A stretch of DNA of 64,000 nucleotides from Pseudomonas fluorescens (lineage in GTDB: Bacteria > Pseudomonadota > Gammaproteobacteria > Pseudomonadales > Pseudomonadaceae). The translations under genes and the position numbers were made by a program. The notes beneath the pieces are model-generated. The model had not been told where the DNA came from, did not search any database, and was given only the letters and a program-made list of their open reading frames with translations. Position 1 is the stretch's first letter. The number at the start of each line of letters is the position of its first letter. Below, in pieces: positions 26,230-36,017 of the stretch. The DNA lies in contig NZ_CABVII010000006.1 of assembly GCF_902497995.1 (NCBI RefSeq), positions 124,001 to 188,000 of the forward strand, read 5' to 3'.

Positions 26230-27120
26230 TTAACGCAACCCATAATCCAAAACAATCCCCACAAAAATCGCCAACCCCGCCCAGTGGTTGTGCAAAAACG
26301 CCCTGAAGCAACGCATCCGGTCCTTGCCGCGGGTGTACCAGAACTCCCACGCAAAACAGCCCGCCGCCGCCAACAATCCCAGGTGGAACCAGCCGCCCAG
26401 CTCGAATTGCGAACCGGCCAGCAGCAGGCAACCCAGCGCCAATCCTTGCAGGGTCAGGATAATGACCCGGTCCGCCTCGCCGAACAGAATCGCCGTGGAT
26501 TTCACCCCGATCTTCAAATCGTCATCGCGATCGGTCATGGCGTAATAAGTGTCGTAGCCCACGGTCCACAGCAGGTTGGCGATCCACAGCAACCACGCCG
26601 CGGCAGGCAGTTCCCCGGTTTCGGCGGTGAACGCCATTGGCATCCCCCAGGAGAACGCCGCACCCAGCACTACCTGCGGGTAATAGGTATAGCGCTTCAT
26701 GAACGGATAACTGAACGCCAGCGCCAAGCCGCCAAACGAGAGCCAGACCGTGGCCGCGTTGGTGCAGAGCACCAGCAGGAAGCTCACGCTCATCAGCAGT
26801 GCGAAGAACACCAGGGCTTCCCTGGAGCTGATCTTGCCGCTCACCAACGGTCGCTGTTCGGTGCGTTTCACATGGCCGTCGACTTTACGGTCCGCCCAGT
26901 CATTGATCACGCACCCACCGGCCCGAGTCAGCACCACGCCGAGGACAAAAATCACGATGTTGGCCAGCGAGGGCGAACCCTTGCCGGCAATCCACAGCGC
27001 CCACAACGTCGGCCACAGCAGCAGATAGATGCCGATCGGCTTGTCCATGCGCGTCAGCTGAATGAAGTCCCAGGCCCGAGGGTTCACGCGATTCAGGGAC
27101 TTGAGCAGGCTCTGGTACAT
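26230..27120 (-). CDS. ubiA: 4-hydroxybenzoate polyprenyltransferase
   Basis: Inner-membrane prenyltransferase that attaches the polyprenyl chain to 4-hydroxybenzoate in ubiquinone biosynthesis. 296 residues, about eight membrane helices. The two Asp-rich motifs are [11 protein letters not shown] near residue 73 and a second near residue 195 ([13 protein letters not shown]). The ATG at 27120 shares its A with the TGA stop of ubiC, so the two genes are translationally coupled. Confidence 0.96.
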   Translation of the reverse strand: MYQSLLKSLNRVNPRAWDFIQLTRMDKPIGIYLLLWPTLWALWIAGKGSPSLANIVIFVLGVVLTRAGGCVINDWADRKVDGHVKRTEQRPLVSGKISSREALVFFALLMSVSFLLVLCTNAATVWLSFGGLALAFSYPFMKRYTYYPQVVLGAAFSWGMPMAFTAETGELPAAAWLLWIANLLWTVGYDTYYAMTDRDDDLKIGVKSTAILFGEADRVIILTLQGLALGCLLLAGSQFELGGWFHLGLLAAAGCFAWEFWYTRGKDRMRCFRAFLHNHWAGLAIFVGIVLDYGLR

Positions 27121-27683
27121 CAGCAATTCTCCGGATGGGCGCGTGTGGCGCGCCACAAGGTCGGCAGGAAGATTTCGGCCACCAGCACGCTCAGGGCCCC
27201 GCGGTCGAAGCGCGAACGGCGGCCCCACAACCCAGGCGCTCGGGAGTCGGCCGGCAGCCACTCCTGAGGATAGTGGCAAACCTCGATGGCCCGGCGCTGG
27301 AACGCATGATCGCAAAACAGCAATTCACCCAGGGAACGGCTGCCCAATTCGTCCATATGCAAACCGTCGCCCTGCAACGCACTACGCGACGCCACACTGC
27401 GGGCAAATACCCAGGCTTCGCCATGCCCGCGCAGGTACACCTCGCGCACCCAACCTTCGCTGCCTTCGGCCAGGTCCAGCGCGGCACATTCGTCGGCGCG
27501 CAGTGGCTGCCAGCCTTCGAACAGCGGCGTGACACTGAAAGCGTCATTCGACAAGCGGGTCAGCCGCCGGGTGAGCGAACCTTCATCGAACAGCCAGTCA
27601 AGGGTGGACGTGTCCGGGAGTGGCGTCAGTTGGCTGTGGGAGAGCCAGCGAGGCGTCGCGCAGGGGGATTTTGAGTGTTGCAC
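27120..27683 (-). CDS. ubiC: Chorismate--pyruvate lyase
   Basis: Converts chorismate to 4-hydroxybenzoate and pyruvate, the first committed step of ubiquinone synthesis, feeding UbiA. 187 residues. Family features include the ligand-binding Arg in VREVYLRG, the [11 protein letters not shown] stretch, and [20 protein letters not shown] at the C-terminus with the catalytic Glu. It starts with GTG at 27683. The 198-base gap to the divergent rubredoxin gene shows no other gene. Confidence 0.93.
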   Translation of the reverse strand: MQHSKSPCATPRWLSHSQLTPLPDTSTLDWLFDEGSLTRRLTRLSNDAFSVTPLFEGWQPLRADECAALDLAEGSEGWVREVYLRGHGEAWVFARSVASRSALQGDGLHMDELGSRSLGELLFCDHAFQRRAIEVCHYPQEWLPADSRAPGLWGRRSRFDRGALSVLVAEIFLPTLWRATRAHPENC

Positions 27684-27881
27684 AGTGAGTCATTATTGGC
27701 AGCAAATGAGGCGGCGAGCTTACCATGTCGGTTGGCGATTTTGATTGATCCGCCCCTCGTTGCGCCGACAGGCTTGCATCTGCCGGGCCCGATCAGTACA
27801 AAACGCCCCTGAGCCGGACGGCAGCGCTCCCACCATCGACCGTTCGTGCCGGCTAAAGCCTGAATGTGAGGATGTACCTGA

Positions 27882-28049
27882 ATGAAAAAGTGGCAATGTG
27901 TGGTCTGCGGCCTGATTTATAACGAGGCCGACGGCTGGCCGGATGACGGGATTGCGCCGGGCACCCTGTGGCAGGATGTGCCGGAAGACTGGCTGTGCCC
28001 GGATTGCGGCGTGGGCAAGATGGATTTCGAAATGATCGAAATCAATTAA
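27882..28049 (+). CDS. rubA: Rubredoxin
   Basis: 55-residue single-iron electron carrier. The four iron-ligand cysteines are C6, C9 (CVVCG), C39 and C42 (CPDCG), and the sequence between them ([20 protein letters not shown]) is of the alkane-rubredoxin AlkG2-like type. The ATG at 27882 follows GAGG. The reductase gene starts 19 bases after the stop, so the two are an operon. P. aeruginosa has two tandem rubredoxins here as I recall; only one is present in this window. Confidence 0.95.
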   Translation: MKKWQCVVCGLIYNEADGWPDDGIAPGTLWQDVPEDWLCPDCGVGKMDFEMIEIN

Positions 28050-28068
28050 GACATCAGAGGAGTAAGGA

Positions 28069-29217
28069 ATGAACGCACCTGTCGTGATCGTAGGCACCGG
28101 GCTGGCTGGCTACAACCTGGCCCGGGAGTTTCGCAAACTCGATGGCGAAACCCCGCTGCTGCTGATTACCGCCGATGACGGACGCTCCTACTCCAAGCCG
28201 ATGCTCTCCACCGGCTTCGGCAAGAACAAGGACGCCGACGGCCTGAGCATGGCCGAGCCGGGCACCATGGCCGAACAGTTGAAGGCCGAGGTGCGTACCC
28301 ATACCCGTATCAGCGGCATCGACCCGGGCCACAAGCGCCTGTGGATCGGCGAAGAGTCCGTGATCTACCGCGACCTGGTGCTGGCCTGGGGTGCAGAAAC
28401 CGTACGCGTGCCCATCGAAGGTGATGCGGCTGATTGCGTGTTCCCGATCAACGACCTGGAAGATTACGCGCGCTTTCGTGCGGCAGCGGCCGGCAAGCGT
28501 CGGGTGTTGTTGCTCGGCGCCGGCCTGATCGGCTGTGAATTCGCCAATGACCTGAGCCTTGGCGGTTATGAGGTGCAACTGGTTGCGCCGTGCGAGCAGG
28601 TGATGCCCACCCTGCTGCACCCGGCAGCCGCCGCGGCGGTCCAGGCCGGGCTGGAAAGCCTCGGTGCACGCTTTCACCTCGGGCCGGTGCTCAACCGCCT
28701 GCAGCGAGTCGCTGACGGGCTCGAAGCGCATCTGTCCGATGGCCAGGTCATTCCTTGCGATGTGGTGGTGTCGGCCATCGGCCTGCGCCCGCGCATCGAT
28801 CTGGCCGCCGCTGCCGGCGTGCAGGTCAATCGCGGCGTGGTGGTCGACCGTCACCTGCAAACCTCCCACGCCAATATCTACGCGCTGGGCGATTGCGCCG
28901 AGGTCGATGGGCTGAATCTTCTGTACGTCATGCCCCTGATGAGCTGTGCGAGAGCGCTGGCGCAAACCCTCGCCGGAAAATTCACCGCCGTGAGCTACGG
29001 GCCGATGCCGATCACCGTGAAAACCCCGGTCTGCCCCTTGGTGGTATCGCCGCCGCCACGGGGTACGGAAGGCGTCTGGACGGTCGAAGGGCAGGGCGCG
29101 GACATCAAGGTTTTATGCCGCGATGCCAATGGAAAGCTGCTGGGTTATGCCCTGACAGGCGCGGCAGTAATGGAAAAACTCGCACTGAACAAAGTGCTCC
29201 CACCACTGCTGGCGTAA
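28069..29217 (+). CDS. Rubredoxin:NAD(P)H reductase
   Basis: 382-residue FAD-dependent reductase that passes electrons from NADH to rubredoxin. The N-terminal FAD-binding motif [15 protein letters not shown] starts at residue 5. A second Rossmann motif, [14 protein letters not shown], binds NADH near residue 146, and [12 protein letters not shown] near the C-terminus is the second FAD contact. The ATG at 28069 follows AGAGGAGTAAGG. This is the rubB/alkT-type protein of the conserved rubA-rubB unit. The 192-base gap after it should hold the HU promoter; no gene is visible there. Confidence 0.93.
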   Translation: MNAPVVIVGTGLAGYNLAREFRKLDGETPLLLITADDGRSYSKPMLSTGFGKNKDADGLSMAEPGTMAEQLKAEVRTHTRISGIDPGHKRLWIGEESVIYRDLVLAWGAETVRVPIEGDAADCVFPINDLEDYARFRAAAAGKRRVLLLGAGLIGCEFANDLSLGGYEVQLVAPCEQVMPTLLHPAAAAAVQAGLESLGARFHLGPVLNRLQRVADGLEAHLSDGQVIPCDVVVSAIGLRPRIDLAAAAGVQVNRGVVVDRHLQTSHANIYALGDCAEVDGLNLLYVMPLMSCARALAQTLAGKFTAVSYGPMPITVKTPVCPLVVSPPPRGTEGVWTVEGQGADIKVLCRDANGKLLGYALTGAAVMEKLALNKVLPPLLA

Positions 29218-29409
29218 ATACCGGTCGTTCTGTCGGAATCACCCCGCTTTTGCCCCTACAAAGGTTGCGCCGAGACTGGCGCGGCCCTGCCGTGCGTGCC
29301 ATCCTCAATCCCGTCTGCCGCAGAGTAGAGCATCTGCGGCGCCTTGGGCGCTGTTCCAACGAGAACGGCACGGACATAACAACAAAAAACCGTCAAAGGG
29401 GCTTCACTA

Positions 29410-29685
29410 ATGCGTAAACCAGAACTCGCCGCCGCAATCGCGGAAAAAGCAGACCTCACCAAAGAGCAGGCCAATCGCGTCCTCAACGCCGTTCTCGAAG
29501 AAATCACCGCCGCTCTGCACCGCAAGGACAGCGTCACGCTGGTGGGCTTCGGGACCTTCCTGCAACGCCATCGCGGTGCACGCACGGGCAAGAACCCGCA
29601 AACCGGTGAGCCAGTGAAAATCAAGGCCAGTAATACCGTTGCGTTCAAGCCGGGCAAATTTTTGAAAGATAGTGTTAATCCGTAA
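29410..29685 (+). CDS. hupA: HU-family DNA-binding protein
   Basis: 91-residue nucleoid protein that bends DNA. The Pseudomonas HU form starts MRKPELAAAIAEKADL; the family signature GFGTFLQRHRGARTGKNPQTG is in the middle, and the arm proline lies in NPQTGEPVKI. It is one of several HU paralogues expected in Pseudomonas, and I am less sure of the letter (hupA versus hupP or hupN) than of the family. Confidence 0.93.
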   Translation: MRKPELAAAIAEKADLTKEQANRVLNAVLEEITAALHRKDSVTLVGFGTFLQRHRGARTGKNPQTGEPVKIKASNTVAFKPGKFLKDSVNP

Positions 29686-29734
29686 TCCGTACCGACTTCC
29701 CGCTTAGCGGGAGAGCGGGAGAGCGGGAGATAAG

Positions 29735-29768
29735 ATGGGCACGCCAACGAGGTTGGGTGCCCATTTTT
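29735..29768 (+). terminator. Rho-independent terminator of the HU gene
   Basis: ATGGGCACGCCAAC and its near-complement GTTGGGTGCCCAT, then TTTTT. A short tandem repeat (GAGCGGGA three times) lies just upstream at about 29710-29729. Confidence 0.85.
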
Positions 29769-29789
29769 AATGCGGCACGGCGCTGGTCT

Positions 29790-30192
29790 TTGTAGGAGCT
29801 GGCAAGCCAGCTCCTACAGTGTTTTGTGTTGGACACAATATTTGTGCACGGCAGCGATTCCTGTGGGAGCGAGCCTGCTCGCGAAGGCGGACTGGTATTT
29901 GGCATCGATGTCGACTGACATGCCGCCTTCGCTGGCAAGCCAGCTCTTATAGAACAAAATTTATCTCATTGATTTTTAAGATAAATTATTTGCCGATTTA
30001 TCGGCATGTTCTCTGCGCGAAAGCGCAGCCTCTTCGCAGGCTGGGCGGCCTCCTACAGTGTTTTGTATTGGACACAATATTTGTGCACGGCAGCGATTCC
30101 TGTGGGAGCGGGCTTGCTCGCGAAGGCGGACTGGCATCCGGCATTGATGTCGGCTGACACGGCCTCTTCGCGGGCAAGCCTCGCTCCTACAA
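29790..30192. repeat. REP cluster with internal 120-bp direct duplication
   Basis: Several REP units in both orientations occupy most of the 528-base gap between HU and the DUF6124-like gene. Bases 29811-29931 are repeated at 30050-30170 with only scattered substitutions. The stretch between the copies (29955-30010) is A+T-rich and holds AATTTATCT with its inverse AGATAAATT and the palindrome TGCCGATTTATCGGCA. No gene is visible. Confidence 0.88.
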
Positions 30193-30213
30193 GTGGATAT
30201 CCCTGATATCTCT

Positions 30214-30510
30214 TTACGTCTTGATCGGAGGCGCCGCCGGATTCGGCGAGGCGATGTGATCCAGCGCTCGTTCCACCAGTAGATACACGCCGTCGGCCAT
30301 TCTGCTGATTGCCAGGGCTACAGAGCGGCTTCGGCCTTCTACGTCGTCGGCCAGGTCTGCGGCGATGGCGCTGATGGACAGCAGGTCTTCCGAAGCGTTT
30401 GCGAGAAGGGCTTCGGTATGGATGCCGGGGGAGACGGTGAAGAGTTGGCCGTTTCGGGTTTTGGGTCTGGATGGATTGAATTTGTCAGGAAGGGAGCCTG
30501 GATTTTTCAT
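30214..30510 (-). CDS. DUF6124/DUF3077-like small protein
   Basis: 98-residue protein that looks like a family common in Pseudomonas: a disordered N-terminus, then LFTVSPGIHTEALLANASEDL, then two amphipathic helices. The function is unknown. I chose the ATG at 30510 because GAGG lies ten bases upstream; an ATG five codons earlier is possible. The 365-base gap upstream contains a REP-like fragment and no gene I can support. Confidence 0.65.
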   Translation of the reverse strand: MKNPGSLPDKFNPSRPKTRNGQLFTVSPGIHTEALLANASEDLLSISAIAADLADDVEGRSRSVALAISRMADGVYLLVERALDHIASPNPAAPPIKT

Positions 30511-30679
30511 AGTGATGAACCTCATGGATGAACAAGTGTTCTCCCGATTTACGGACTTGCACATCCGTGTTACCGAATTTTCGGTGACGGCCAGAGGTTA
30601 GTGGCGAAAGGCGAGGCGCGGATAGTTCATGGAGGGCACCGCGTATTGCAGGAAATTTCCGATAAGGTTGAGGGGATCA

Positions 30680-30716
30680 AGATCAAAAGATCGCTGCCTG
30701 CGGCATCTCCTACAGA
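30680..30716. repeat. REP-like fragment (AAAGATCGCTGCC type)
   Basis: AAAAGATCGCTGCCTGCGGC then ATCTCCTACAG, a second REP sequence class often seen in Pseudomonas gaps. It is a single unit. Confidence 0.5.
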
Positions 30717-30875
30717 GAGGTCGATTCGTCGCTGCTTCGGTGCGTTTCGTCAATGACTTGGTAGTCATCTGCGTCAAAAAATAGTGCATCTTCTTCTATC
30801 GCAAACGATGGTGGCGTTCTGACTTGAAGTCGCTACACTGCGCCGGCCGTTCATTTTTTTCTTGAGGCTGTGCGC

Positions 30876-31271
30876 ATGAAATTTCGTTTTCTTCTGTGGA
30901 TGCTGGGTCTGTTGATGGGCAAGGCCAGTCGCACCAATCCTGCGTTCCAGCAGCAGTTGGGTGACAAGGATCTGGTGTTCCAGCTACAGACCCTGGATGG
31001 GAAAGTGGCGCGGCATTTCCGGGTGAAGGATCAGCGCATTACCAGCAAGTCTGGCGTGTGTGCCGAGCCGGCGTTTGCGATTGCCTTTGAAGACGCCGCA
31101 TACGGCTTTGCCACGATGCAGGCGAAGAACAAGCAGTTGGCGTTCATGACGGGGATTCAGGACAAGTCGATTCAGATCAAGGGCAATCCGGCGCTGGTGA
31201 TCTGGTTTCAGGGGTTGACCAAGTATTTGAAGCCGCGCAAGGCGAAGGCCAAAGCCAAGGTCAAGGTCTGA
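30876..31271 (+). CDS. Small SCP2-like protein of unknown function
   Basis: 131-residue protein. The N-terminus is hydrophobic (MKFRFLLWMLGLLMGKAS), possibly a membrane anchor. The core (VFQLQTLDGKVARHFRVKDQ, then DKSIQIKGNPALVIWFQGLTKYL) resembles the sterol-carrier SCP2 fold, as in E. coli UbiJ-like domains, but the match is by eye only. The tail is a run of Lys-Ala/Val dipeptides (KAKAKAKVKV). The ATG at 30876 follows GAGG. No partner is suggested by the neighbours. Confidence 0.6.
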   Translation: MKFRFLLWMLGLLMGKASRTNPAFQQQLGDKDLVFQLQTLDGKVARHFRVKDQRITSKSGVCAEPAFAIAFEDAAYGFATMQAKNKQLAFMTGIQDKSIQIKGNPALVIWFQGLTKYLKPRKAKAKAKVKV

Positions 31272-31297
31272 GGTAGTCAGTCAGACCGGGTTGGATT

Positions 31298-31398
31298 CAT
31301 CGCGGGCAAGCCACGCTCCCACCGGATCGTGTCGTTCAACCCATTTGGAACGACGCAAATCCTGTGGGAGCAGGCTTGGTCCGGGCGGCGATCCGACG
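31298..31398. repeat. REP pair, diverged
   Basis: CGCGGGCAAGCCACGCTCCC and a degenerate partner CTGTGGGAGCAGGCTTGG flank 40 bases. It lies between convergent genes. Confidence 0.7.
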
Positions 31399-31405
31399 AT
31401 GCTTT

Positions 31406-32806
31406 TCAGGGCTGGCTGAATTTCGAGGCCAATTCGCGCAGCAGCACCTCAGCTTCCAGCACTTTACTGACAACGTCGTTGGCTTTGTCGCGACTCACGC
31501 CCAGGCGCTCCAGCAGGGCGTCGGGGATATCTTCGACCGGGCCGGACCCCACGCCGCGGCTGCGTAGCAGACGTACTGCCAGACAAACCAGGTTCGGATA
31601 TTCGGCGTTGGCGCCGTCGTAGCTCGGGTCATGCTGGAAGCGCAGGGCGGTGCCCAGTTCATCGGGCATGTCCCAGTAGCGCATCAGCCACGCTCCGATC
31701 TGTTCGCGGCTGATGCCCAGCAGGTGTTGCTCCACAAAACTGTGGGACAGGTGCGGATTGACCTCCAGGTGGCGGCAGATCAGCGAGAAGTGCGGCGGGA
31801 ACACGTGGGCCAGCAGCAGGTAGCCGAAGTTGTGCAGCAGGCCGGCGAGGTAGGTCAGGCCGGCTTCCGGGCGCTGGGCGCGGGGCATGGCGCGGGTCAG
31901 GCCTTCGATGACGGCGGCGGTGTAGATCGACTGCTGCCAGTACGGCGTGGTCTGTTGTGGGTAATCCTTGGGCAGGCTCAGGGTTTTGCCCAGGGCCAGG
32001 CCCAGCGCCAGGTTGATCACCAGGTCGAAACCCAGCACCCGGACGATGGCGTCTTCCACTGAGCGAATCTTGCCCGGCGAGGCGTAGTACGCTGACGCCG
32101 CCCAGCTGACGACTTGCGCGGCCAGGGCCGGGTCGGTTTCGACGACGCCGGTGATGTCGTCAATGGTGGCGTTGGGGTCGACCCGCAACTTGATAATTTT
32201 CTGCGCGGTCGCGGCCAGGGGCGGAATTTCGATGGTCTCTTCCAGGCGTTGCTGGATGCGCCGCGCAGTGAACGCCTGGACGGCCAGGGTGATTTCCTGG
32301 CGGTCATCGTCGGGCCGATCGAGGTTCGGGAGGATGCTGGTCAGGGTTGCGCCGAAATGAGCGGCGCTGGCTTTGGTCAGCAGGATCTTGAAGTCTTCGC
32401 GGGTAACCTCCAGCAATACGCCCGGCTCCCCCGAGTCGATCAACAGCTTCGGCTCGCGCAGCAAGCTTTCTTCGTACAGGCACGGCGAACGGGTCAGCGC
32501 CGGCAGGCCAGGCAGCAGGCTCAGGTTGTGTTTGCCGAGCATTTTTACCAGACGTACCGTGGACACGGCGGTCATCCGGCGACCTGTAAGTTCGGCGAGA
32601 CGGTTGAGGTCCAGCAATTGGCTTTGAGGGAACAGCACCATGAGCATGCCGACCGCATCGTCGACCAGAACCGCCTGAAGTTTGCGTGCGGGATTCAGGC
32701 CGTGGTGGTCGAAGACTTCATCAAAGGCAATGCCCAGGTTGCCCAGCAGCAGCCGAATTGCAGACGAAGTATGCGGGGTTTCGGGGGCAAGGGCAGCGTC
32801 AGTCAT
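31406..32806 (-). CDS. HDOD-domain signalling protein with YbaK-like N-terminus
   Basis: 466-residue cytoplasmic protein. Residues 12-150 resemble the YbaK/ProX aminoacyl-tRNA deacylase fold (AVLVDDAVGMLMVLFPQSQLLDLNRLAELTGR). Residues 190-420 form an HDOD domain (IPPLAATAQKIIKLRVDPNA, then VETDPALAAQVVSWA), a His-Asp-related fold without the metal-binding pair. Such proteins occur in c-di-GMP and other signalling, but the role of this one is not known. It lies 79 bases after recG on the same strand. Confidence 0.85.
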   Translation of the reverse strand: MTDAALAPETPHTSSAIRLLLGNLGIAFDEVFDHHGLNPARKLQAVLVDDAVGMLMVLFPQSQLLDLNRLAELTGRRMTAVSTVRLVKMLGKHNLSLLPGLPALTRSPCLYEESLLREPKLLIDSGEPGVLLEVTREDFKILLTKASAAHFGATLTSILPNLDRPDDDRQEITLAVQAFTARRIQQRLEETIEIPPLAATAQKIIKLRVDPNATIDDITGVVETDPALAAQVVSWAASAYYASPGKIRSVEDAIVRVLGFDLVINLALGLALGKTLSLPKDYPQQTTPYWQQSIYTAAVIEGLTRAMPRAQRPEAGLTYLAGLLHNFGYLLLAHVFPPHFSLICRHLEVNPHLSHSFVEQHLLGISREQIGAWLMRYWDMPDELGTALRFQHDPSYDGANAEYPNLVCLAVRLLRSRGVGSGPVEDIPDALLERLGVSRDKANDVVSKVLEAEVLLRELASKFSQP

Positions 32807-32884
32807 GGCGTGGATCCGTTCTCGAACAGTTGCAAAAGTATAACCATCATGTTTAACACGGCGGTCCGGAAACTGCGACGCTGC

Positions 32885-34960
32885 TCACACTTGGCCGTAT
32901 TGCTGACCGTGACGCAGCCAGCGGTCGAGCAGCGGGCTGACGTGATCGGGCCAGCGCTCCAGCAACGCCTGCGCAGCGTCGCGCACGGCGGGCAACAGGT
33001 CGGCGTCGCGCATCAGGTCGGCGACCTTGAACTGCAGCAGGCCGGTCTGGCGCGTGCCGAGCATTTCGCCGGGGCCGCGCAGTTCGAGGTCTTTTTCGGC
33101 GATGACAAACCCGTCATTGGTTTCGCGCATGATGCCCAGGCGCTGACGACCGATCTGTGACAGCGGTGGATGGTAGAGCAATACGCAATGGCTGGCGGCA
33201 CTGCCCCGACCGACGCGCCCGCGCAACTGGTGCAGCTGCGCGAGGCCGAGGCGTTCGGGGTTTTCGATGATCATCAGGCTGGCGTTGGGCACGTCGACGC
33301 CGACTTCAATCACCGTGGTGGCGACCAGCAGTTGCAAGTTTGCGGCCTTGAACTCGGCCATCACGGCGGCTTTCTCGGCGGGCTTCATGCGGCCGTGGAT
33401 CAGCCCGACCTTCAACTCGCCAAGGGCGGCGGTGAGGTCTTCATAAGTGGTTTCGGCGGCTTGGCAAGTCAGCTCTTCCGACTCTTCGATCAGCGTGCAC
33501 ACCCAATAGGCCTGCCGCCCCTCGGCACAAGCGCCGCGCACGCGTTCGATGACTTCGACCCGCCGGGTGTCGGTGACCAGCACCGTGTTCACCGGAGTGC
33601 GACCGGGCGGCAGTTCGTCGAGGATCGAGGTGTCGAGGTCGGCGTAGGCGCTCATGGCCAGGGTTCGTGGAATCGGGGTGGCGGTCATGATCAACTGATG
33701 CGGACACATCCGCCCGCCGACGCCTTTCTGCCGCAACGCCAGGCGCTGTTGCACGCCGAAGCGGTGCTGTTCGTCGATGATCGCCAGCGCGAGGTTCTTG
33801 AACTGCACTTCCTCCTGGAACAGCGCGTGGGTGCCGACCACCATCGGTATGCCACTGGCGATCTGTTCCAGCGCGGCCACGCGGTTCTTGCCCTTGAGTT
33901 TGCCCGCCAGCCACGCGACTTCGATGCCCAGCGGTTCGAGCCAGCGCTTGAAGGTGATGAAGTGCTGCTCGGCGAGGATTTCGGTGGGCGCCATCAACGC
34001 GACTTGATAACCGGCCTCCAGCGCCTGTAAAGCGGCGAGGGCGGCGACCACGGTTTTGCCCGCGCCGACGTCGCCCTGAATCAGCCGCAGCATCGGTTCG
34101 TGCTGACTGAGGTCGTAGGCGATTTCATTGCCGACCCGTTGTTGGGCACCGGTCGGGGTGAAGCCAAGGTTGGCCAGGTATTTGGCCGGCAGTTTCGTCG
34201 CTTTGGGCATCGCCGGCGCACGCAAGGCGCGCATGCTCTCGCGCAGGCGCTGCTGGGACAGTTGGTGGGTCAACAGTTCTTCGAAGGCCAGACGGTGCTG
34301 CGCCCAATGATGACCGAGGGCGAGTTCGTCGACATCGGCATCGGCCGGCGGGTGATGCAGGTAGCGGATCGCATCGGCCAGCGGCGCCAATTGATAGTCC
34401 CGCGCCAGTTCGGTCGGCAGCCAGTCGGGCAGGCTGGTGGGGCCGAGCATCGTCAGGGTCTGCATGCACAGCTGGCGCAGACGTTGCTGCGTCAGGCCTT
34501 CGGTGAGCGGGTAGACCGGGGTCAGGGTTTCATCCACTGGCGGCGGCTCGTCGCCGGTGATGGCGCGGTATTCCGGGTGATAAATCTCCAGCCCCGACGC
34601 CCCGGGCCGTGGTTCGCCGTAGCAGCGAATGCGTGTGCCGCGCTTCAGGCCTTCTTTCTGGGCGTTGCTGAAATGGTAGAAGCGCAGGCTAAGGCTGCCG
34701 GTACCATCCTGCAAACGCACCACCAGACTGCGGCGTCGGCCCATGACCACGTCCGCGCCGCTGACGGTACCTTCGATCACCGCGTCTTGCCCGGGCCGCA
34801 AATGGCCGATCGGAACCACGCGGGTGCGGTCCTGATAACGCAGCGGCAGGTGAAACAGCACGTCCTGGAGATTCTCCAGGCCGACCTTGGCCAACTTCTC
34901 GGCCATGGCTTCGCCGACACCCTTGAGTGCCGTCACCGATACTTGTGACAACTCGGTCAT
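32885..34960 (-). CDS. recG: ATP-dependent DNA helicase RecG
   Basis: Branch-migration helicase that regresses stalled replication forks. 691 residues: N-terminal wedge/OB domain (LKGVGEAMAEKLAKVG), Walker A GDVGAGKTVVA near residue 300, DEQHRFG box (the RecG DEAH-box form), and the C-terminal TRG region with LRGRVGRG. Length matches the family. The ATG at 34960 is nine bases after the oxyR stop; AGCCGCAGCG upstream is a poor ribosome site, so translation may depend on oxyR. Confidence 0.97.
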   Translation of the reverse strand: MTELSQVSVTALKGVGEAMAEKLAKVGLENLQDVLFHLPLRYQDRTRVVPIGHLRPGQDAVIEGTVSGADVVMGRRRSLVVRLQDGTGSLSLRFYHFSNAQKEGLKRGTRIRCYGEPRPGASGLEIYHPEYRAITGDEPPPVDETLTPVYPLTEGLTQQRLRQLCMQTLTMLGPTSLPDWLPTELARDYQLAPLADAIRYLHHPPADADVDELALGHHWAQHRLAFEELLTHQLSQQRLRESMRALRAPAMPKATKLPAKYLANLGFTPTGAQQRVGNEIAYDLSQHEPMLRLIQGDVGAGKTVVAALAALQALEAGYQVALMAPTEILAEQHFITFKRWLEPLGIEVAWLAGKLKGKNRVAALEQIASGIPMVVGTHALFQEEVQFKNLALAIIDEQHRFGVQQRLALRQKGVGGRMCPHQLIMTATPIPRTLAMSAYADLDTSILDELPPGRTPVNTVLVTDTRRVEVIERVRGACAEGRQAYWVCTLIEESEELTCQAAETTYEDLTAALGELKVGLIHGRMKPAEKAAVMAEFKAANLQLLVATTVIEVGVDVPNASLMIIENPERLGLAQLHQLRGRVGRGSAASHCVLLYHPPLSQIGRQRLGIMRETNDGFVIAEKDLELRGPGEMLGTRQTGLLQFKVADLMRDADLLPAVRDAAQALLERWPDHVSPLLDRWLRHGQQYGQV

Positions 34961-34969
34961 CGCTGCGGC

Positions 34970-35899
34970 TTAACCGGCAACCACCGGCGCTGGCGGCTTG
35001 GCCACCGAGCACAGGCGAATGGAGTCAGCGAGGATCTCGATGGCTTTGGGTCGCGGGAAGCTCGCGCGCCAGGCGATGGCCACGGTACGGAATGGCACCG
35101 GGGGCGACAATGGGCGCACTTCGATCACGCCGGGGGCGTAGTGATGGCTGTCCACCGCCGAGAGCGGCAGGATCGAGATGCCCAGGCCGGAAGCGACCAT
35201 GTGGCGGATGGTTTCCAGCGAGCTGGATTCCACCGTGGTGTGCTTGGCGCCGTCGTTGCCTTTGGCCAGGGTCGGGCAGGCTTCCAGCACCTGGTCGCGG
35301 AAGCAGTGGCCTTCGCCGAGCAGCAGCAGGCTCTTGTCGTTGAGCAGGGCGGCGTCGATCGATTCCTTTTGCGTCCACGGGTGCTGGGCCGGCATCAGGA
35401 CATAGAACGGCTCGTCGTAGAGCTGCAAGGTCAGTACGTCGGCTTCGTTGAACGGCAGGGCGATGATGATCGCGTCGAGCTCGCCGTTGCGCAGTTTGTC
35501 GCGCAACACGTGGGTGAAGTTTTCTTCGATGTACAACGGCATCTGCGGGGCGACCCGGTGCAGTTGCGGAATCAGGTGCGGAAACAAGTACGGGCCGACG
35601 GTATAGATGGCGCCGACTTTCAGCGGCGCGGTCAGCTGGTTCTTGCCGGCCTGGGCCAGTTCGCGAATGCCTTGGGCCTGCTCCAGGACTTTCTGCGCCT
35701 GGGCCACGATGCCTTCGCCGACCGGGGTCAGGCGTACGGCGCTCTTGCTGCGCTCGAAAATCAGCACACCGAGTTCATCCTCGAGCTTTTTCACGCCCAC
35801 CGACAGCGTCGGCTGGCTGACATGGCAGCGCTCGGCCGCGTGGCCGAAGTGCTGCTCTTGGGCGAGGGTAACGATGTAGCGTAATTCTGTCAGGGTCAT
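34970..35899 (-). CDS. oxyR: Hydrogen peroxide-inducible regulator OxyR
   Basis: LysR-type peroxide sensor that activates catalases and peroxidases. 309 residues with the HTH near 18-37 (FGHAAERCHVSQPTLSVGVK) and the sensor cysteines C199 and C208 (GHCFRDQVLEACPT) in the positions of E. coli OxyR. It is followed by recG nine bases on. The 275-base gap upstream holds a REP pair, the tonB terminator and a palindrome. Confidence 0.96.
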   Translation of the reverse strand: MTLTELRYIVTLAQEQHFGHAAERCHVSQPTLSVGVKKLEDELGVLIFERSKSAVRLTPVGEGIVAQAQKVLEQAQGIRELAQAGKNQLTAPLKVGAIYTVGPYLFPHLIPQLHRVAPQMPLYIEENFTHVLRDKLRNGELDAIIIALPFNEADVLTLQLYDEPFYVLMPAQHPWTQKESIDAALLNDKSLLLLGEGHCFRDQVLEACPTLAKGNDGAKHTTVESSSLETIRHMVASGLGISILPLSAVDSHHYAPGVIEVRPLSPPVPFRTVAIAWRASFPRPKAIEILADSIRLCSVAKPPAPVVAG

Positions 35900-36017
35900 A
35901 GCAAGCGTCCATGAAGTTGCGGGCCAAGCATACCGGCTGCAATCGATAGACGCACGTTATCAGACTGAGTGTGTTGCGTGACACTGGGCAATGCGGGTTT
36001 GCCGCTGGCGGATATGC

